Shown here: positions 14,271 through 20,725 of the stretch, one piece after another
How positions within the stretch are numbered: position 1 is the first letter of the stretch
Layout of the letters: the number at the start of each line of letters is the position of its first letter
Source: a virus
Strand: one strand, 5' to 3'
DNA length: 30,839 nt
Virus record (IMG/VR): IMGVR_UViG_3300010157_000178
Span: 1 to 30,839 of that record
Notes under the pieces: generated by a model
What the model was told of the DNA's origin: nothing
The model's database searches: none
What the model saw: only the letters and a program-made list of their open reading frames with translations
Position numbers and translations under genes: made by a program

Positions 14271-14483
14271 CTATCTATGGCTATCTTTGCCTTTCTCAAT
14301 CCCAAATGTAGCGTTGTACGACATCTTTATTTGACAAGTATTAAAATGCCTCACAGAACCATCCTTGCACATACATACTGTCCACACATTGTTGTCAAAT
14401 ACACCAGAGGTATCAACATAGATAGCGTACCCATCTCCTGCGGGAGTAATCACAGGCATCGGATTTTTAAATTCATGGATCAT
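14271..14483 (-). CDS. Small conserved-type phage protein (70 aa)
   Basis: No named function. The pattern FKNPMPVITPAGDGYAIYV, then VWTVCMCKDGSVRHFNTCQI, and a final NATFGI, is one I associate with a small beta-barrel-like protein found in many phages. It may be a small SH3-like or OB-like domain. Last gene of the minus-strand terS operon, just ahead of the tRNA-like element. Confidence 0.72.
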   Translation of the reverse strand: MIHEFKNPMPVITPAGDGYAIYVDTSGVFDNNVWTVCMCKDGSVRHFNTCQIKMSYNATFGIEKGKDSHR

Positions 14484-14592
14484 TGCGTGGTTCTAAAATT
14501 GGCCTCCAATAACAGGTCGCTGCTAAATCTAATTCGCACTATAAGTGATACCCCTCAGACCTAGCCCCTCTTTGATTGGAGATAACAAAAAC

Positions 14593-14955
14593 TTACTTAA
14601 GGAAAGTCAGCTTGTAAAGTGTTAAATCAATCAACTCAGCAATTCCATCAACCAAATTCTGGATCTCACTCTCATCACCCAAAACATACCTCTCATCCTC
14701 CAAAAGGATTTTTAGAAAAGTAATATACTCCAAAGAATCCTTATGCTCACTATACTGACAAAGCTGATCAGGATACTCAATCAACTCACTGTGCCTACCC
14801 TGCCATGCCTCAATCACACCATCCACCAAATCTGGCATAGCAGTATAAAATCCTTGTAGTGCTTTATGCTCAGAATAACTACGACTTTGCAAATGGAGTA
14901 CATGACCAATCGTAGCAGAATTTAATAGGGTGATGAGTAGTTCGCCTTCGTTCAT
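14593..14955 (-). CDS. Helical ferritin-like/DUF5856-type protein (120 aa)
   Basis: All-alpha protein with GHVLHLQSRSYSEHKAL near residues 17-33 (His and Glu spaced as in Dps/ferritin-like first helices), then FYTAMPDLVDGVIEAWQGRH. This resembles small phage proteins classed as DUF5856, with a predicted four-helix bundle. Metal binding is suggested by the His/Glu/Asp positions but a full di-iron site cannot be confirmed. Function in phages is not known. The family label is from memory and is moderately certain. Confidence 0.72.
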   Translation of the reverse strand: MNEGELLITLLNSATIGHVLHLQSRSYSEHKALQGFYTAMPDLVDGVIEAWQGRHSELIEYPDQLCQYSEHKDSLEYITFLKILLEDERYVLGDESEIQNLVDGIAELIDLTLYKLTFLK

Positions 14956-14994
14956 ATAAAAACTCTACCACGGGGCTATAAACGCTGTAAAGCC

Positions 14995-15210
14995 CTATTC
15001 CAATCCACGGATCATGTCGCGATCCCAATCACTCAACCTAGGATCTTCAATGTGATCCTTCAGTATCTTCGTCAGCTTCTTCCTCTCCATCTTCATTCCA
15101 CCATAGCCACCAGGTTCTTTGGTTGCCTTTTCTCCAAGCTCCGTTGTTAGACTACGCAACAGCATAATGCTTGGACTTGTAAATTCGCTCTCTGGGTACC
15201 GTAATGCCAT
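14995..15210 (-). CDS. Small basic hypothetical protein (71 aa)
   Basis: Unrecognised; second gene of the terS operon in transcription order. It has a basic middle (KMERKKLTKILKDHI) and ends RLSDWDRDMIRGLE, all likely helical. The leader on the minus strand carries two CGGGTAA motifs directly before the ATG, one of them a reverse copy of the ACCCGAT element. Confidence 0.65.
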   Translation of the reverse strand: MALRYPESEFTSPSIMLLRSLTTELGEKATKEPGGYGGMKMERKKLTKILKDHIEDPRLSDWDRDMIRGLE

Positions 15211-15521
15211 TACCCGTTTATTTACCCGATTACACCCATATGCGTCAAGGGTTACATATTGCTAAAAGAATCTTTCAATAGGGAAAGTCTCCAAACTGGA
15301 TTTTTTTTCATTGGGGCATGTCGCTACCCCATCGCCTCCCATATGATGGCCCTACCCCACCCCGCCCCCCGAAAGAGATTCCTTAAAAAGAGAGCCTACC
15401 TTTCCAATGCCTTGGGAATTTCCCAGCATCATGAGCGTGCGCCGGAATTATCCAAGGGACCGGCATCGCCTACCTGATCAGGCCATTACTAATTGATCAG
15501 GCCATCACCAAATCAATAACA
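15211..15521. other. 311-nt gap upstream of the 71-aa gene, downstream of terS
   Basis: No gene accepted; a short plus-strand frame here lacks a good start and has a low-complexity translation. It holds an ACCCGAT copy (15224-15230), a T8 run, a 5-bp hairpin TGGGG/CCCCA near 15314-15334, a C-rich stretch, and two TGATCAGGCCAT copies next to the terS end. Confidence 0.45.
15475..15505 (+). repeat. Direct repeat TGATCAGGCCAT next to terS
   Basis: Two exact 12-nt copies (15475-15486 and 15494-15505), 19 nt apart, each containing the TGATCA palindrome, 17 nt beyond the end of terS. Small-terminase binding sites (pac/cos) are often in or near terS, so a packaging-site role is possible. Confidence 0.45.
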
Positions 15522-16088
15522 TCATGATAACACTTCCGCTTCCAACGGATCAGACAGAGACGAACCCTCTAGGAGGCCCGCTATCGCGTTTTTATTTGAT
15601 GGGCTGGTAGATTGTACCCCTAAAAAATGGGGCGAACTCATGGCAATCAGGATCTGGAAGGGATTGTTTGCCTGTGGCTCACGGTCCGAAAAATTATCTC
15701 CGATCATCCTGTTGTCCGCCTCGATGGCTGCCAACTTCGAGACAACCTTGACCCTTCTCGATGTACCGTGTTCACCTTGGGTCTCGGCAATCTCCTGTAC
15801 CAAATCAGGATCAGGATTGGCCGCATTGCATCGAACTGCGCGAGCCAAAAAGGAACGCTTTTCAGCGAATGAGAGAGCATCGGCAGCGAAGGATTTCTCT
15901 CTTAGTTTCTTCACATAGGATGCGATTCGTTCTTGTTTCAACAGCTTACACCCATAACTCCCGTAATCTTCGGATCGTTGACTTCGGAAATTGTACCCAG
16001 CCCTTCTAACACTTTCGGCGATGCTCATTCCTCTAGTCGCATAGTTATCGGCGAACTTCTTTTGCTTGGTGTTTAATGGCTTTTTCAT
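15522..16088 (-). CDS. terS: Terminase small subunit (188 aa)
   Basis: DNA-recognition subunit of the packaging machine. The N-terminal LNTKQKKFADNYATRGMSIAESVRRAGYN is the helix-turn-helix typical of Terminase_2-type small subunits, followed by GCKLLKQERIASYVKKL and a helical oligomerisation part with SKLAAIEADNRMIGDNF, another family-like piece. The C-terminal 60 residues are Ser/Asn/Pro-rich and probably flexible, as in the TerL-contact tail. It is unusual in being on the opposite strand and 6 kb from terL. Confidence 0.85.
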   Translation of the reverse strand: MKKPLNTKQKKFADNYATRGMSIAESVRRAGYNFRSQRSEDYGSYGCKLLKQERIASYVKKLREKSFAADALSFAEKRSFLARAVRCNAANPDPDLVQEIAETQGEHGTSRRVKVVSKLAAIEADNRMIGDNFSDREPQANNPFQILIAMSSPHFLGVQSTSPSNKNAIAGLLEGSSLSDPLEAEVLS

Positions 16089-16585
16089 TCTTTGACTTTC
16101 TACCTAGTTTCCGGCACCTAGTCAATCCAGTTGAGATTTGAACCAATCTCTTCGAGATTTATCATTCGAGACGCTTTCTTTTTGATTGGCGAAATCTTGA
16201 GCGAATGATGGACTTTAAGAGAATAGAGTGATGAAGGGAATTTAGAGAATAGACAGCCAGTCTTGAACTGTCCCCGATTCAAGGGTACAAGATTGGTCGA
16301 CGAAAAAGCAAGCATAAAATTGTTATATTCCATATAAAACATTCTAAAAGGAATGATAAAGGTGATAGGGTTTTCCGCGCGCTAGGATGCCCTGTAGCGA
16401 AGTTAGTAAGGCTTGACGGTAGACTGTACCATGTTCAAAAAGGCTCTTTTATGCTCTTTCAAAACTTGGCACGCTTGTTGCTATAGGCTGAAAAAATAGT
16501 TGAAAATAATACTTGTAATGTTTTGTAGGATCTTTTATATTGTACTTGTCATAAAGACAACCAACCAAACACACACACCACACAC
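16089..16585. other. Divergent control region between terS and the early operon
   Basis: About 500 nt without an accepted gene. A 74-codon minus-strand frame (16118-16342) has no family resemblance and no neighbour coupling. The region contains a good plus-strand promoter and an 8-bp inverted repeat ATCATTCG/CGAATGAT (16161-16168/16202-16209). A minus-strand promoter for terS must also lie here; I cannot pick one. Confidence 0.5.
16513..16541 (+). promoter_or_regulatory. Promoter of the long plus-strand operon
   Basis: TTGTAA (16513-16518), 17-nt spacer, TATATT (16536-16541). The predicted transcript begins near 16548 and has a roughly 38-nt leader, of which the last 29 nt (16557-16585) are only A and C. 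Confidence 0.65.
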
Positions 16586-16897
16586 ATGAAAAACAAAGCT
16601 ACCACCACCGAACCAATGACCACAAACCACAACATCGGAAGGTATACCGTCTGCATCTCATCCAAGGACGAGGGATCGAATCCCCATGCTTTCGAGATTG
16701 CGACGGATGAAACAAACAACTCGTCAGAATATTACGCAGAGGGAAGTCTGGAGATTGACCAGAACAAAATTGTGACTGGATACGATGGTTGTTATTCGCT
16801 TCCGCTTGCCGTTGCTATTGTGCTAGCTAAATTAGGATTCGGATTTGCCCCCTTCGTTTTCCCCGAAGAAAAGGTAGAATCTCTTCTAACCAAGTAA
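16586..16897 (+). CDS. Early-operon protein, unknown (103 aa)
   Basis: First gene after the early promoter. Thr/Asn-rich N-terminus, then VCISSKDEGSNPHAFEIATD and a hydrophobic C-terminal segment (SLPLAVAIVLAKLGFGFAPF) that could be a helix or a membrane-associated stretch. No family recognised. Its A/C-only leader and first position suggest strong early expression, possibly host-directed. Confidence 0.72.
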   Translation: MKNKATTTEPMTTNHNIGRYTVCISSKDEGSNPHAFEIATDETNNSSEYYAEGSLEIDQNKIVTGYDGCYSLPLAVAIVLAKLGFGFAPFVFPEEKVESLLTK

Positions 16898-16976
16898 CCC
16901 AACCCACAACACACCACCACACAACCCACAACACACCACCACACAACACACACCACACCACAAACAACACACACAC
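16898..16976 (+). promoter_or_regulatory. 79-nt A/C-only leader with tandem 22-nt duplication
   Basis: Every base from the stop of the previous gene to the next ATG is A or C. It includes two exact adjacent copies of a 22-nt unit (16901-16922 and 16923-16944; both begin AACCCACAACACACC). Such an RNA cannot pair with itself and has no Shine-Dalgarno, so it probably acts as an unstructured ribosome landing site. Confidence 0.65.
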
Positions 16977-17324
16977 ATGAAAACAACACTTACAGAATGG
17001 CAAGTTGCCGACGAATTGAAACGGGATGAATGCGCGGGATGGTCATACGAGGGCGCGAAGGCCCTCGCAGCCTACCTGTGCCAGATTGACGAGGATTCCG
17101 GAGAGGACACCGAACTCGACCTTGTGTGTATCCGATGCGATTGGTCAGAATATGCGTGCGCTCAAGATGCCGCGTCTCGATACTCCTGGGAATTTTCGGG
17201 CGACGAAGACGAAATCGAACCCGAAGAATTAGACGAGCTGAAAGAAGAATCAGCTCTGGAGTATCTGCACGACCGAACCCAAGTTATATTATTCAAAGGC
17301 GGCCTAATCATTGCAGACTTTTAA
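16977..17324 (+). CDS. Acidic phage protein of a conserved unknown type (115 aa)
   Basis: Strongly acidic (many Glu/Asp). The pattern WSYEGAKALAAYL, then DLVCIRCDWSEYACAQDAA, an acidic DEDEIEPEELDELKE stretch and a final LEYLHDRTQVILFKGGLII resembles a small protein family seen in many phages and plasmids, without known function. The charge would suit a DNA mimic or anti-defence protein, but that is speculation. Expressed from the A/C-only leader. Confidence 0.8.
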   Translation: MKTTLTEWQVADELKRDECAGWSYEGAKALAAYLCQIDEDSGEDTELDLVCIRCDWSEYACAQDAASRYSWEFSGDEDEIEPEELDELKEESALEYLHDRTQVILFKGGLIIADF

Positions 17325-17326
17325 CC

Positions 17327-17467
17327 ATGAAAAAATCTTGCTTCATCACCGCTTACAATCGAGAGAAAAACATCCGCACCCTCTCTCTCCAACTCCTGCT
17401 ATTACTAAATATATTCATGATATTAGCTGCAAGAATCGCTTATCTTTTAACAAACCAACAAAATTAA
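17327..17467 (+). CDS. Tiny membrane protein (46 aa)
   Basis: Starts 2 nt after the previous stop. Basic N-terminus (MKKSCF...REKN) followed by one hydrophobic segment (about residues 19-42, LLLLLNIFMILAARIAYLL) and TNQQN. One transmembrane helix with the N-terminus inside is predicted. Function unknown; small phage membrane proteins often act on the host envelope. Confidence 0.55.
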   Translation: MKKSCFITAYNREKNIRTLSLQLLLLLNIFMILAARIAYLLTNQQN

Positions 17468-17471
17468 CAAC

Positions 17472-17666
17472 ATGACCACGCTACGCAAAGCACAAAAAGC
17501 CGCCAGCATTTACAACCGCATCACAGACCCATACTTGCCCTTGAGCGATCACCAGCACAGAAGCAGATATAAACTGGCCAAAAAATTGCGTCAATTCTTG
17601 GCTTCCCACCCGTGCCAGATTATCGAGTGGAATAATGGAACGCTTCACCCCATGCCAAATGTTTAA
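17472..17666 (+). CDS. Small basic protein, unknown (64 aa)
   Basis: Starts after an A/C-rich leader ending AACAACATG. Basic and helical (TLRKAQKAASIYNRI, KLAKKLRQFLASH), then CQIIEWNNGTLHPMP. No recognised family. Spacing of 4 nt to the gene before and after supports it as an operon member. Confidence 0.65.
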   Translation: MTTLRKAQKAASIYNRITDPYLPLSDHQHRSRYKLAKKLRQFLASHPCQIIEWNNGTLHPMPNV

Positions 17667-17670
17667 ACCT

Positions 17671-17868
17671 ATGAAAGCAAAAACCACCACACTACGCGAA
17701 CCCGTCACCTTTTGGCCCGATAGGATCGCGCCCTATCGCGTCACCATGAAAGCAGGAGATGATCTTTTTCTCCTGCTGGATGAAGGGGAAGAAATTCTTG
17801 TTTCCTTATGCCCTGAGCCGACCTCGGGAGATTCCCGATGGATCAGCCGTGAACTTGTCAGCCTATGA
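17671..17868 (+). CDS. Small protein, unknown (65 aa)
   Basis: The chosen ATG at 17671 lies 4 nt after the previous stop; an earlier in-frame ATG would overlap that gene. Mixed strand pattern (YRVTMKAGDDLFLLLDEGEEILVSL), likely a small beta-fold. The stop codon overlaps the next start as ATGA. Function unknown. Confidence 0.62.
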   Translation: MKAKTTTLREPVTFWPDRIAPYRVTMKAGDDLFLLLDEGEEILVSLCPEPTSGDSRWISRELVSL

Positions 17869-18002
17869 AACCCGCCGCCGCCGATCAGTTCCAACTCATC
17901 CCAGAGGCGATGATGCCCTTTAACCTGGCAGGAGAAACCTTGCCGCCCGAACCGCCGAAGGAAACCACCAACACCGAAACCCAACCCGACCTCATACCAT
18001 GA
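17865..18002 (+). CDS. Tiny Pro/Glu-rich protein (45 aa)
   Basis: ATGA overlaps at both ends. N-terminus MKPAAADQF carries the first GCC tract of the repeat series; the second half is Pro, Thr and Glu rich (LPPEPPKETTNTETQ) and likely disordered. Unknown function; accepted because of the tight coupling on both sides. Confidence 0.5.
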   Translation: MKPAAADQFQLIPEAMMPFNLAGETLPPEPPKETTNTETQPDLIP

Positions 18003-18253
18003 AAAGCAAAATCACCCTTGGGAAGAATTGCGTCTCAGGATTCTTCTCTGTTCAAGATGGAGACATTTACACGCTCGCAGACGGAACCGCCGCCGTTGTC
18101 ACAAGCGGATCAGGATGCTTTTGGGCCTTGCGTTACCTTAACGACCAAGGGAGACCAGACTTCACCCGCCCACCAGTTCCCGAGTGGGAAAATATCGACG
18201 GACAATCCGCGATGGTTCACATGATAAACCGAGAGTATTACAACGCAAACTAA
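17999..18253 (+). CDS. Small beta-type protein, unknown (84 aa)
   Basis: ATGA-coupled to the preceding gene. Sequence such as VQDGDIYTLADGTAAVVTSGSGCFWALRYLNDQG suggests a small beta-barrel; the C-terminal half has VPEWENIDGQS. No catalytic motif or family recognised. Confidence 0.65.
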   Translation: MKSKITLGKNCVSGFFSVQDGDIYTLADGTAAVVTSGSGCFWALRYLNDQGRPDFTRPPVPEWENIDGQSAMVHMINREYYNAN

Positions 18254-18258
18254 ACACA

Positions 18259-18501
18259 ATGAATACAACCGCCGCCGCCATGACCACGCAAACCACGCCA
18301 GAACTCGAACGATGGATTGACCGGAGCAGGAGAGCCCGCCGTCATCTCCATGAGATGCAGAAGCAAATAGAAAAAGACCACGGAGTAATCCGAAACTTTC
18401 CGAAACTAGAAATGCTTCAGAGTGAATTTAAACACGCCGAGAGAATGTGTTGGCACTTTGCAAACATCCCAAACGAGTCTCCCGCAGTATTTAACAGCTA
18501 A
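18259..18501 (+). CDS. Helical protein, unknown (80 aa)
   Basis: The ATG at 18259 is preceded by an A/C-rich AAACACA leader; an earlier in-frame ATG would overlap the previous gene. MNTTAAAMTTQTT start with a GCC tract, then a helical charged body (RARRHLHEMQKQIEKDH, LQSEFKHAERMCWHF). Coiled-coil-like; unknown function. Confidence 0.65.
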   Translation: MNTTAAAMTTQTTPELERWIDRSRRARRHLHEMQKQIEKDHGVIRNFPKLEMLQSEFKHAERMCWHFANIPNESPAVFNS

Positions 18502-18507
18502 AAAAAC

Positions 18508-18696
18508 ATGAACCTAGAAACCGCCGCCGCCGAAACCATTTACACCGATAAGGGATACGCAAGCCGATACGATTATCTACTTCAGCTTTGCGAGAAATAC
18601 TGCCTAGAAAGATCCATAGTCTTTTCCGTTGCTTCCCTGCTAGGAGAAAACGAAGACTTTGACGAATTAGTAACAACCCTTAATGGCTTAGCTTAA
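18508..18696 (+). CDS. Small acidic helical phage protein (62 aa)
   Basis: Begins MNLETAAAETI with a GCC tract, then YASRYDYLLQLCEKY, SIVFSVASLLGENEDFDELVTTL. I recognise this as a common small phage protein pattern (leading Ala-rich stretch, then L..L.E.Y.....V..LA..LG.nEDFD.L) of unknown function, often in early operons. Helix-turn-helix-like geometry is possible but not clear. Confidence 0.72.
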   Translation: MNLETAAAETIYTDKGYASRYDYLLQLCEKYCLERSIVFSVASLLGENEDFDELVTTLNGLA

Positions 18697-18747
18697 TTCT
18701 TAAGACATCCGCGAAACAACCGCCGCCGCATAAACTAAACTAAAAAT

Positions 18748-18879
18748 ATGGACGAAGAACAAAAACGCCGCCTCGATGCAATATCTGATCAAATCCTGAT
18801 GCTGGGAGTCGAGGTTCAAATCCTGATACGCCGCCTTGATGAAATCGAAGACCAAAAAAACCAGCAAAATGAAAGTTGA
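18748..18879 (+). CDS. Tiny helical protein (43 aa)
   Basis: MDEEQKRRLDAISDQILML and a second helix with RRLDEIEDQKNQQNES; amphipathic and probably a short coiled coil. The stop overlaps the next gene's start region by 11 nt. A 51-nt gap before it contains a non-coding GCC tract. Unknown role. Confidence 0.5.
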   Translation: MDEEQKRRLDAISDQILMLGVEVQILIRRLDEIEDQKNQQNES

Positions 18880-19063
18880 ATATACTTGCCAAAACGAAAA
18901 ATGCCAGCATGAATTTCATGTTACCTTTACCGCCGCCGACCACCAAAACAATTCCGAAATCACGCCTGGTGAATGCTCCAAATGCTCAACCGAAGTTGAT
19001 TTTGAAACAGTAGAAAATGACGCAACGCCTGACAAAGATGATTATGAAGAACACGAACGATAG
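18869..19063 (+). CDS. Zinc-ribbon mini protein (64 aa)
   Basis: MKVEYTCQNEKCQHEFHVTF at the start and ECSKCSTEVDF in the middle give a two-pair (C-x4-C, C-x2-C) zinc ribbon; the tail is acidic (DKDDYEEHER). Start chosen at 18869 because the ribbon begins there; a start at 18836 would add Lys-rich residues overlapping the previous gene. Possibly a transcription- or RNA-polymerase-interacting protein, by fold only. Confidence 0.68.
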   Translation: MKVEYTCQNEKCQHEFHVTFTAADHQNNSEITPGECSKCSTEVDFETVENDATPDKDDYEEHER

Positions 19064-19259
19064 ATCCACGCCGACATTCTCGACCGATTCAACCGTGATC
19101 AAAAAACGAGTGGGATGCACTCGCGATTATTCCGCGAGCGATTACGATGGAGACCGACCGAACCTCAACTGGTGCGCGTTCCTGATGCTCCTGGAATCCT
19201 CCGAGATACTAGATAAAGCCCCGAAATTCCGCACAACAATAACCCCAAAAAGATTTTGA
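19044..19259 (+). CDS. Small protein, unknown (71 aa)
   Basis: Overlaps the zinc-ribbon gene by 20 nt. The product has RVGCTRDYSASDYDGDRPNL and a hydrophobic WCAFLMLLES. No family recognised. The alternative start at 19017 adds 9 residues. Supported mainly by the open frame filling the gap and codon-like composition, so it is less certain. Confidence 0.45.
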   Translation: MKNTNDRSTPTFSTDSTVIKKRVGCTRDYSASDYDGDRPNLNWCAFLMLLESSEILDKAPKFRTTITPKRF

Positions 19260-19312
19260 AATTAACTTGCAAATGCTAAATCAGATGCAATAATTAGAAA
19301 TCAACCTCAACC

Positions 19313-19498
19313 ATGACCATGACAGAAACAACCAATACAACCGCCGCCGCCACCACAGAAGCTACCGAACACTCCTTCCTTGGCCTCTATATCCGCAAGG
19401 ATTTGAAAGACAGGATCGCCGCCGCCGCTAAGGATGAAGAACGCTCCATGAGTAAGTTTGCCAGCAGGGCATTTGAAAAATACTTCGCACAAGCATGA
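19313..19498 (+). CDS. Ribbon-helix-helix (CopG/Arc-like) protein (61 aa)
   Basis: After a Thr/Ala-rich N-terminus coded by a GCC tract, FLGLYIRKDLKDRI supplies a beta-strand (residues near 22-28) and helix, then AAAKDEERSMSKFASRAFEKYF the second helix, the usual RHH layout. RHH dimers bind DNA with the strand; likely a small transcriptional regulator in the early operon. Confidence 0.68.
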   Translation: MTMTETTNTTAAATTEATEHSFLGLYIRKDLKDRIAAAAKDEERSMSKFASRAFEKYFAQA

Positions 19499-19593
19499 AC
19501 TACACGCCATCTGCCAGATTCATGGCTTGTCTAATCTTATTGAGCTGGCTCGTGATCTCCGTAATCATCTCCGAAAAATTTGCGTCACGCTGA
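19495..19593 (+). CDS. Tiny membrane protein (32 aa)
   Basis: ATGA overlap with the RHH gene. Hydrophobic core LILLSWLVISVIIS after a short N-terminus, ending EKFASR. One transmembrane helix. Function unknown; accepted on coupling. Confidence 0.45.
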   Translation: MNYTPSARFMACLILLSWLVISVIISEKFASR

Positions 19594-19627
19594 TGCAATA
19601 AACAACAAACAACAAACCACAACAACC

Positions 19628-19765
19628 ATGACATATACTGTAGCCGAACTAAACAAAATGGCACAAGACCTCGCCAATAAAATTGGACATATCAGAATTG
19701 AGTTGCTCCAAGAAGTCTACACCCTCGCGCACAGCGAAGATGAAACCACGGAAACCGATGCTTAA
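19628..19765 (+). CDS. Small helical protein, unknown (45 aa)
   Basis: Leader of 27 A/C-only bases (19601-19627) directly before ATG. MTYTVAELNKMAQDLANKI then RIELLQEVYTLAH and an acidic tail; two amphipathic helices. Overlaps the next gene by 26 nt. Unknown role. Confidence 0.55.
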   Translation: MTYTVAELNKMAQDLANKIGHIRIELLQEVYTLAHSEDETTETDA

Positions 19766-19955
19766 GGAAATCATCGAGCGTATACGAGCAATGCAGACCA
19801 AGGCTACCCCTTATAAAACCTTGATTGATACTAGGAAACTATCTACTGCAAAAAAACAGAAGATCCGCAAGGAAACAACAGAGCCTCAAGTAAAAAACAA
19901 GAAAGCACCTAAGTCCATGAAATCAATGGGCAAGGGAATGAAGAAGGGATACTAA
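19740..19955 (+). CDS. Small Lys-rich protein (71 aa)
   Basis: Highly basic throughout, ending KAPKSMKSMGKGMKKGY. It starts at ATG 19740 or at 19758 (MLKEII). The overlap with the previous gene and the basic repeats suggest nucleic-acid binding or a disordered tail protein. Followed by a strong hairpin at 19962-19995, so it may be the last gene of the first transcription segment. Confidence 0.6.
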   Translation: MKPRKPMLKEIIERIRAMQTKATPYKTLIDTRKLSTAKKQKIRKETTEPQVKNKKAPKSMKSMGKGMKKGY

Positions 19956-19961
19956 AAAAGA

Positions 19962-19995
19962 GTGGCTAGGGAGCCATGAAAAACCCCCTAGCCAC
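19962..19995 (+). terminator. 10-bp hairpin with a start codon in its loop
   Basis: GTGGCTAGGG (19962-19971) pairs perfectly with CCCTAGCCAC (19986-19995); the 14-nt loop contains ATG (19976-19978) in frame with the ERF gene. The stem is followed by ATTTAGT, not a T-run, so termination would be inefficient. It may separate the tiny-gene segment from the recombination segment or control which start is used. Confidence 0.5.
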
Positions 19996-20029
19996 ATTTA
20001 GTCACAGCAACCACGCAAGCAACCACCAC

Positions 20030-20725
20030 ATGAATAATACAACTGATTCCGTAAGTCAACTCAACGCTTCGTTTGTCACAGCACTCGGAGAATTACGCAA
20101 TGTAGCCAAGAATGCAGTCAACCCGCATTTCCGTAACCGTTACGCCTCACTAGACGCAATCTTGGACGATGTACGGCCTATACTAGCTGCAAACAACCTT
20201 GGAATCTCCCAAGAACCCCTCTTTCTGGACGGAAAGGCAGGAGTGGTCACAAGGATTATCCACGCATCAGGGGAGTCAAGAGAGTCAACATTGCTCTTGC
20301 CAATTAAGGATCAGACCGCACAGGGAGTGGGATCAGCCCTAACCTACGCAAAACGCTACGCCATCTCATCCATCCTCGGCATTACCGCCGACGACGATGA
20401 CGATGGAGAGCTTGCCAGCAAGCCGGTAGTTCAGAAGCCTGTCATAAAAGTTGAAGCACCTAAAGCGAAGCAGGAGAAGCTAGCTGTATCCGTTACAGAG
20501 CTTGTGGAGGCCAGCATGAAGGCAGCAGAGGCACAAGACCCGCTGACTACTCTTGCGTCGATGATGTGGGACGCTGACATGGACGATGCTCATGTCATTG
20601 AATTCCTGATCGCAAAAAAGGCAATCAAGGATCGCACTGTTCTCTTGAAAGATGTAAAACCAAAGGTGATCAATCGACTCATCGAAGTATGGGACGATGT
20701 TCTAGCCTTCAAACCAGCACTATAA
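20030..20725 (+). CDS. erf: ERF-family single-strand annealing protein (231 aa)
   Basis: Annealase of phage recombination. Family features: VTALGELRNVAKNAVNPHFRNRYASLDAILDDVRPIL (about residues 15-51), ISQEPLFLDGKAGV, then LPIKDQTAQGVGSALTYAKRYAISSILGI, the ERF core, followed by ADDDDDGE and a more divergent C-terminal third. Start chosen at 20030, after an A/C-only CAACCACCAC leader; ATG at 19976 lies in a hairpin loop and adds 18 residues. Paired with an exonuclease and SSB-like protein immediately downstream, as in phage recombination modules. Confidence 0.9.
   Translation: MNNTTDSVSQLNASFVTALGELRNVAKNAVNPHFRNRYASLDAILDDVRPILAANNLGISQEPLFLDGKAGVVTRIIHASGESRESTLLLPIKDQTAQGVGSALTYAKRYAISSILGITADDDDDGELASKPVVQKPVIKVEAPKAKQEKLAVSVTELVEASMKAAEAQDPLTTLASMMWDADMDDAHVIEFLIAKKAIKDRTVLLKDVKPKVINRLIEVWDDVLAFKPAL

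Larger units (their letters stand above)
17873..19428 (+). repeat. Recurrent GCC-triplet tracts
   Basis: Runs of 9-12 nt of repeated CCG/GCC, all in the same strand orientation, at 17873, 18087, 18269, 18521, 18720, 18930, 19341 and 19417 (and one more at 21244). Most read ACC-GCC-GCC(-GCC), giving Thr-Ala-Ala(-Ala), and several lie within 8-30 nt after a start codon. The copy at 18720 is in a non-coding gap, so protein sequence alone does not explain the pattern. Confidence 0.6.

Noticed and set aside
15259-15477. 72-codon plus-strand frame between terS and the 71-aa gene
   Set aside because: Non-ATG start, Pro/Ala/Arg low complexity and antisense to its operon.
16118-16342. 74-codon minus-strand frame upstream of terS
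   Set aside because: No family pattern and random-like composition. It occupies the divergent promoter region.
18808-18830. GGTTCAAATCC, a T-loop-like sequence
   Set aside because: It lies inside a coding frame, flanking bases do not pair as a T-stem, and no acceptor or D-arm is present.
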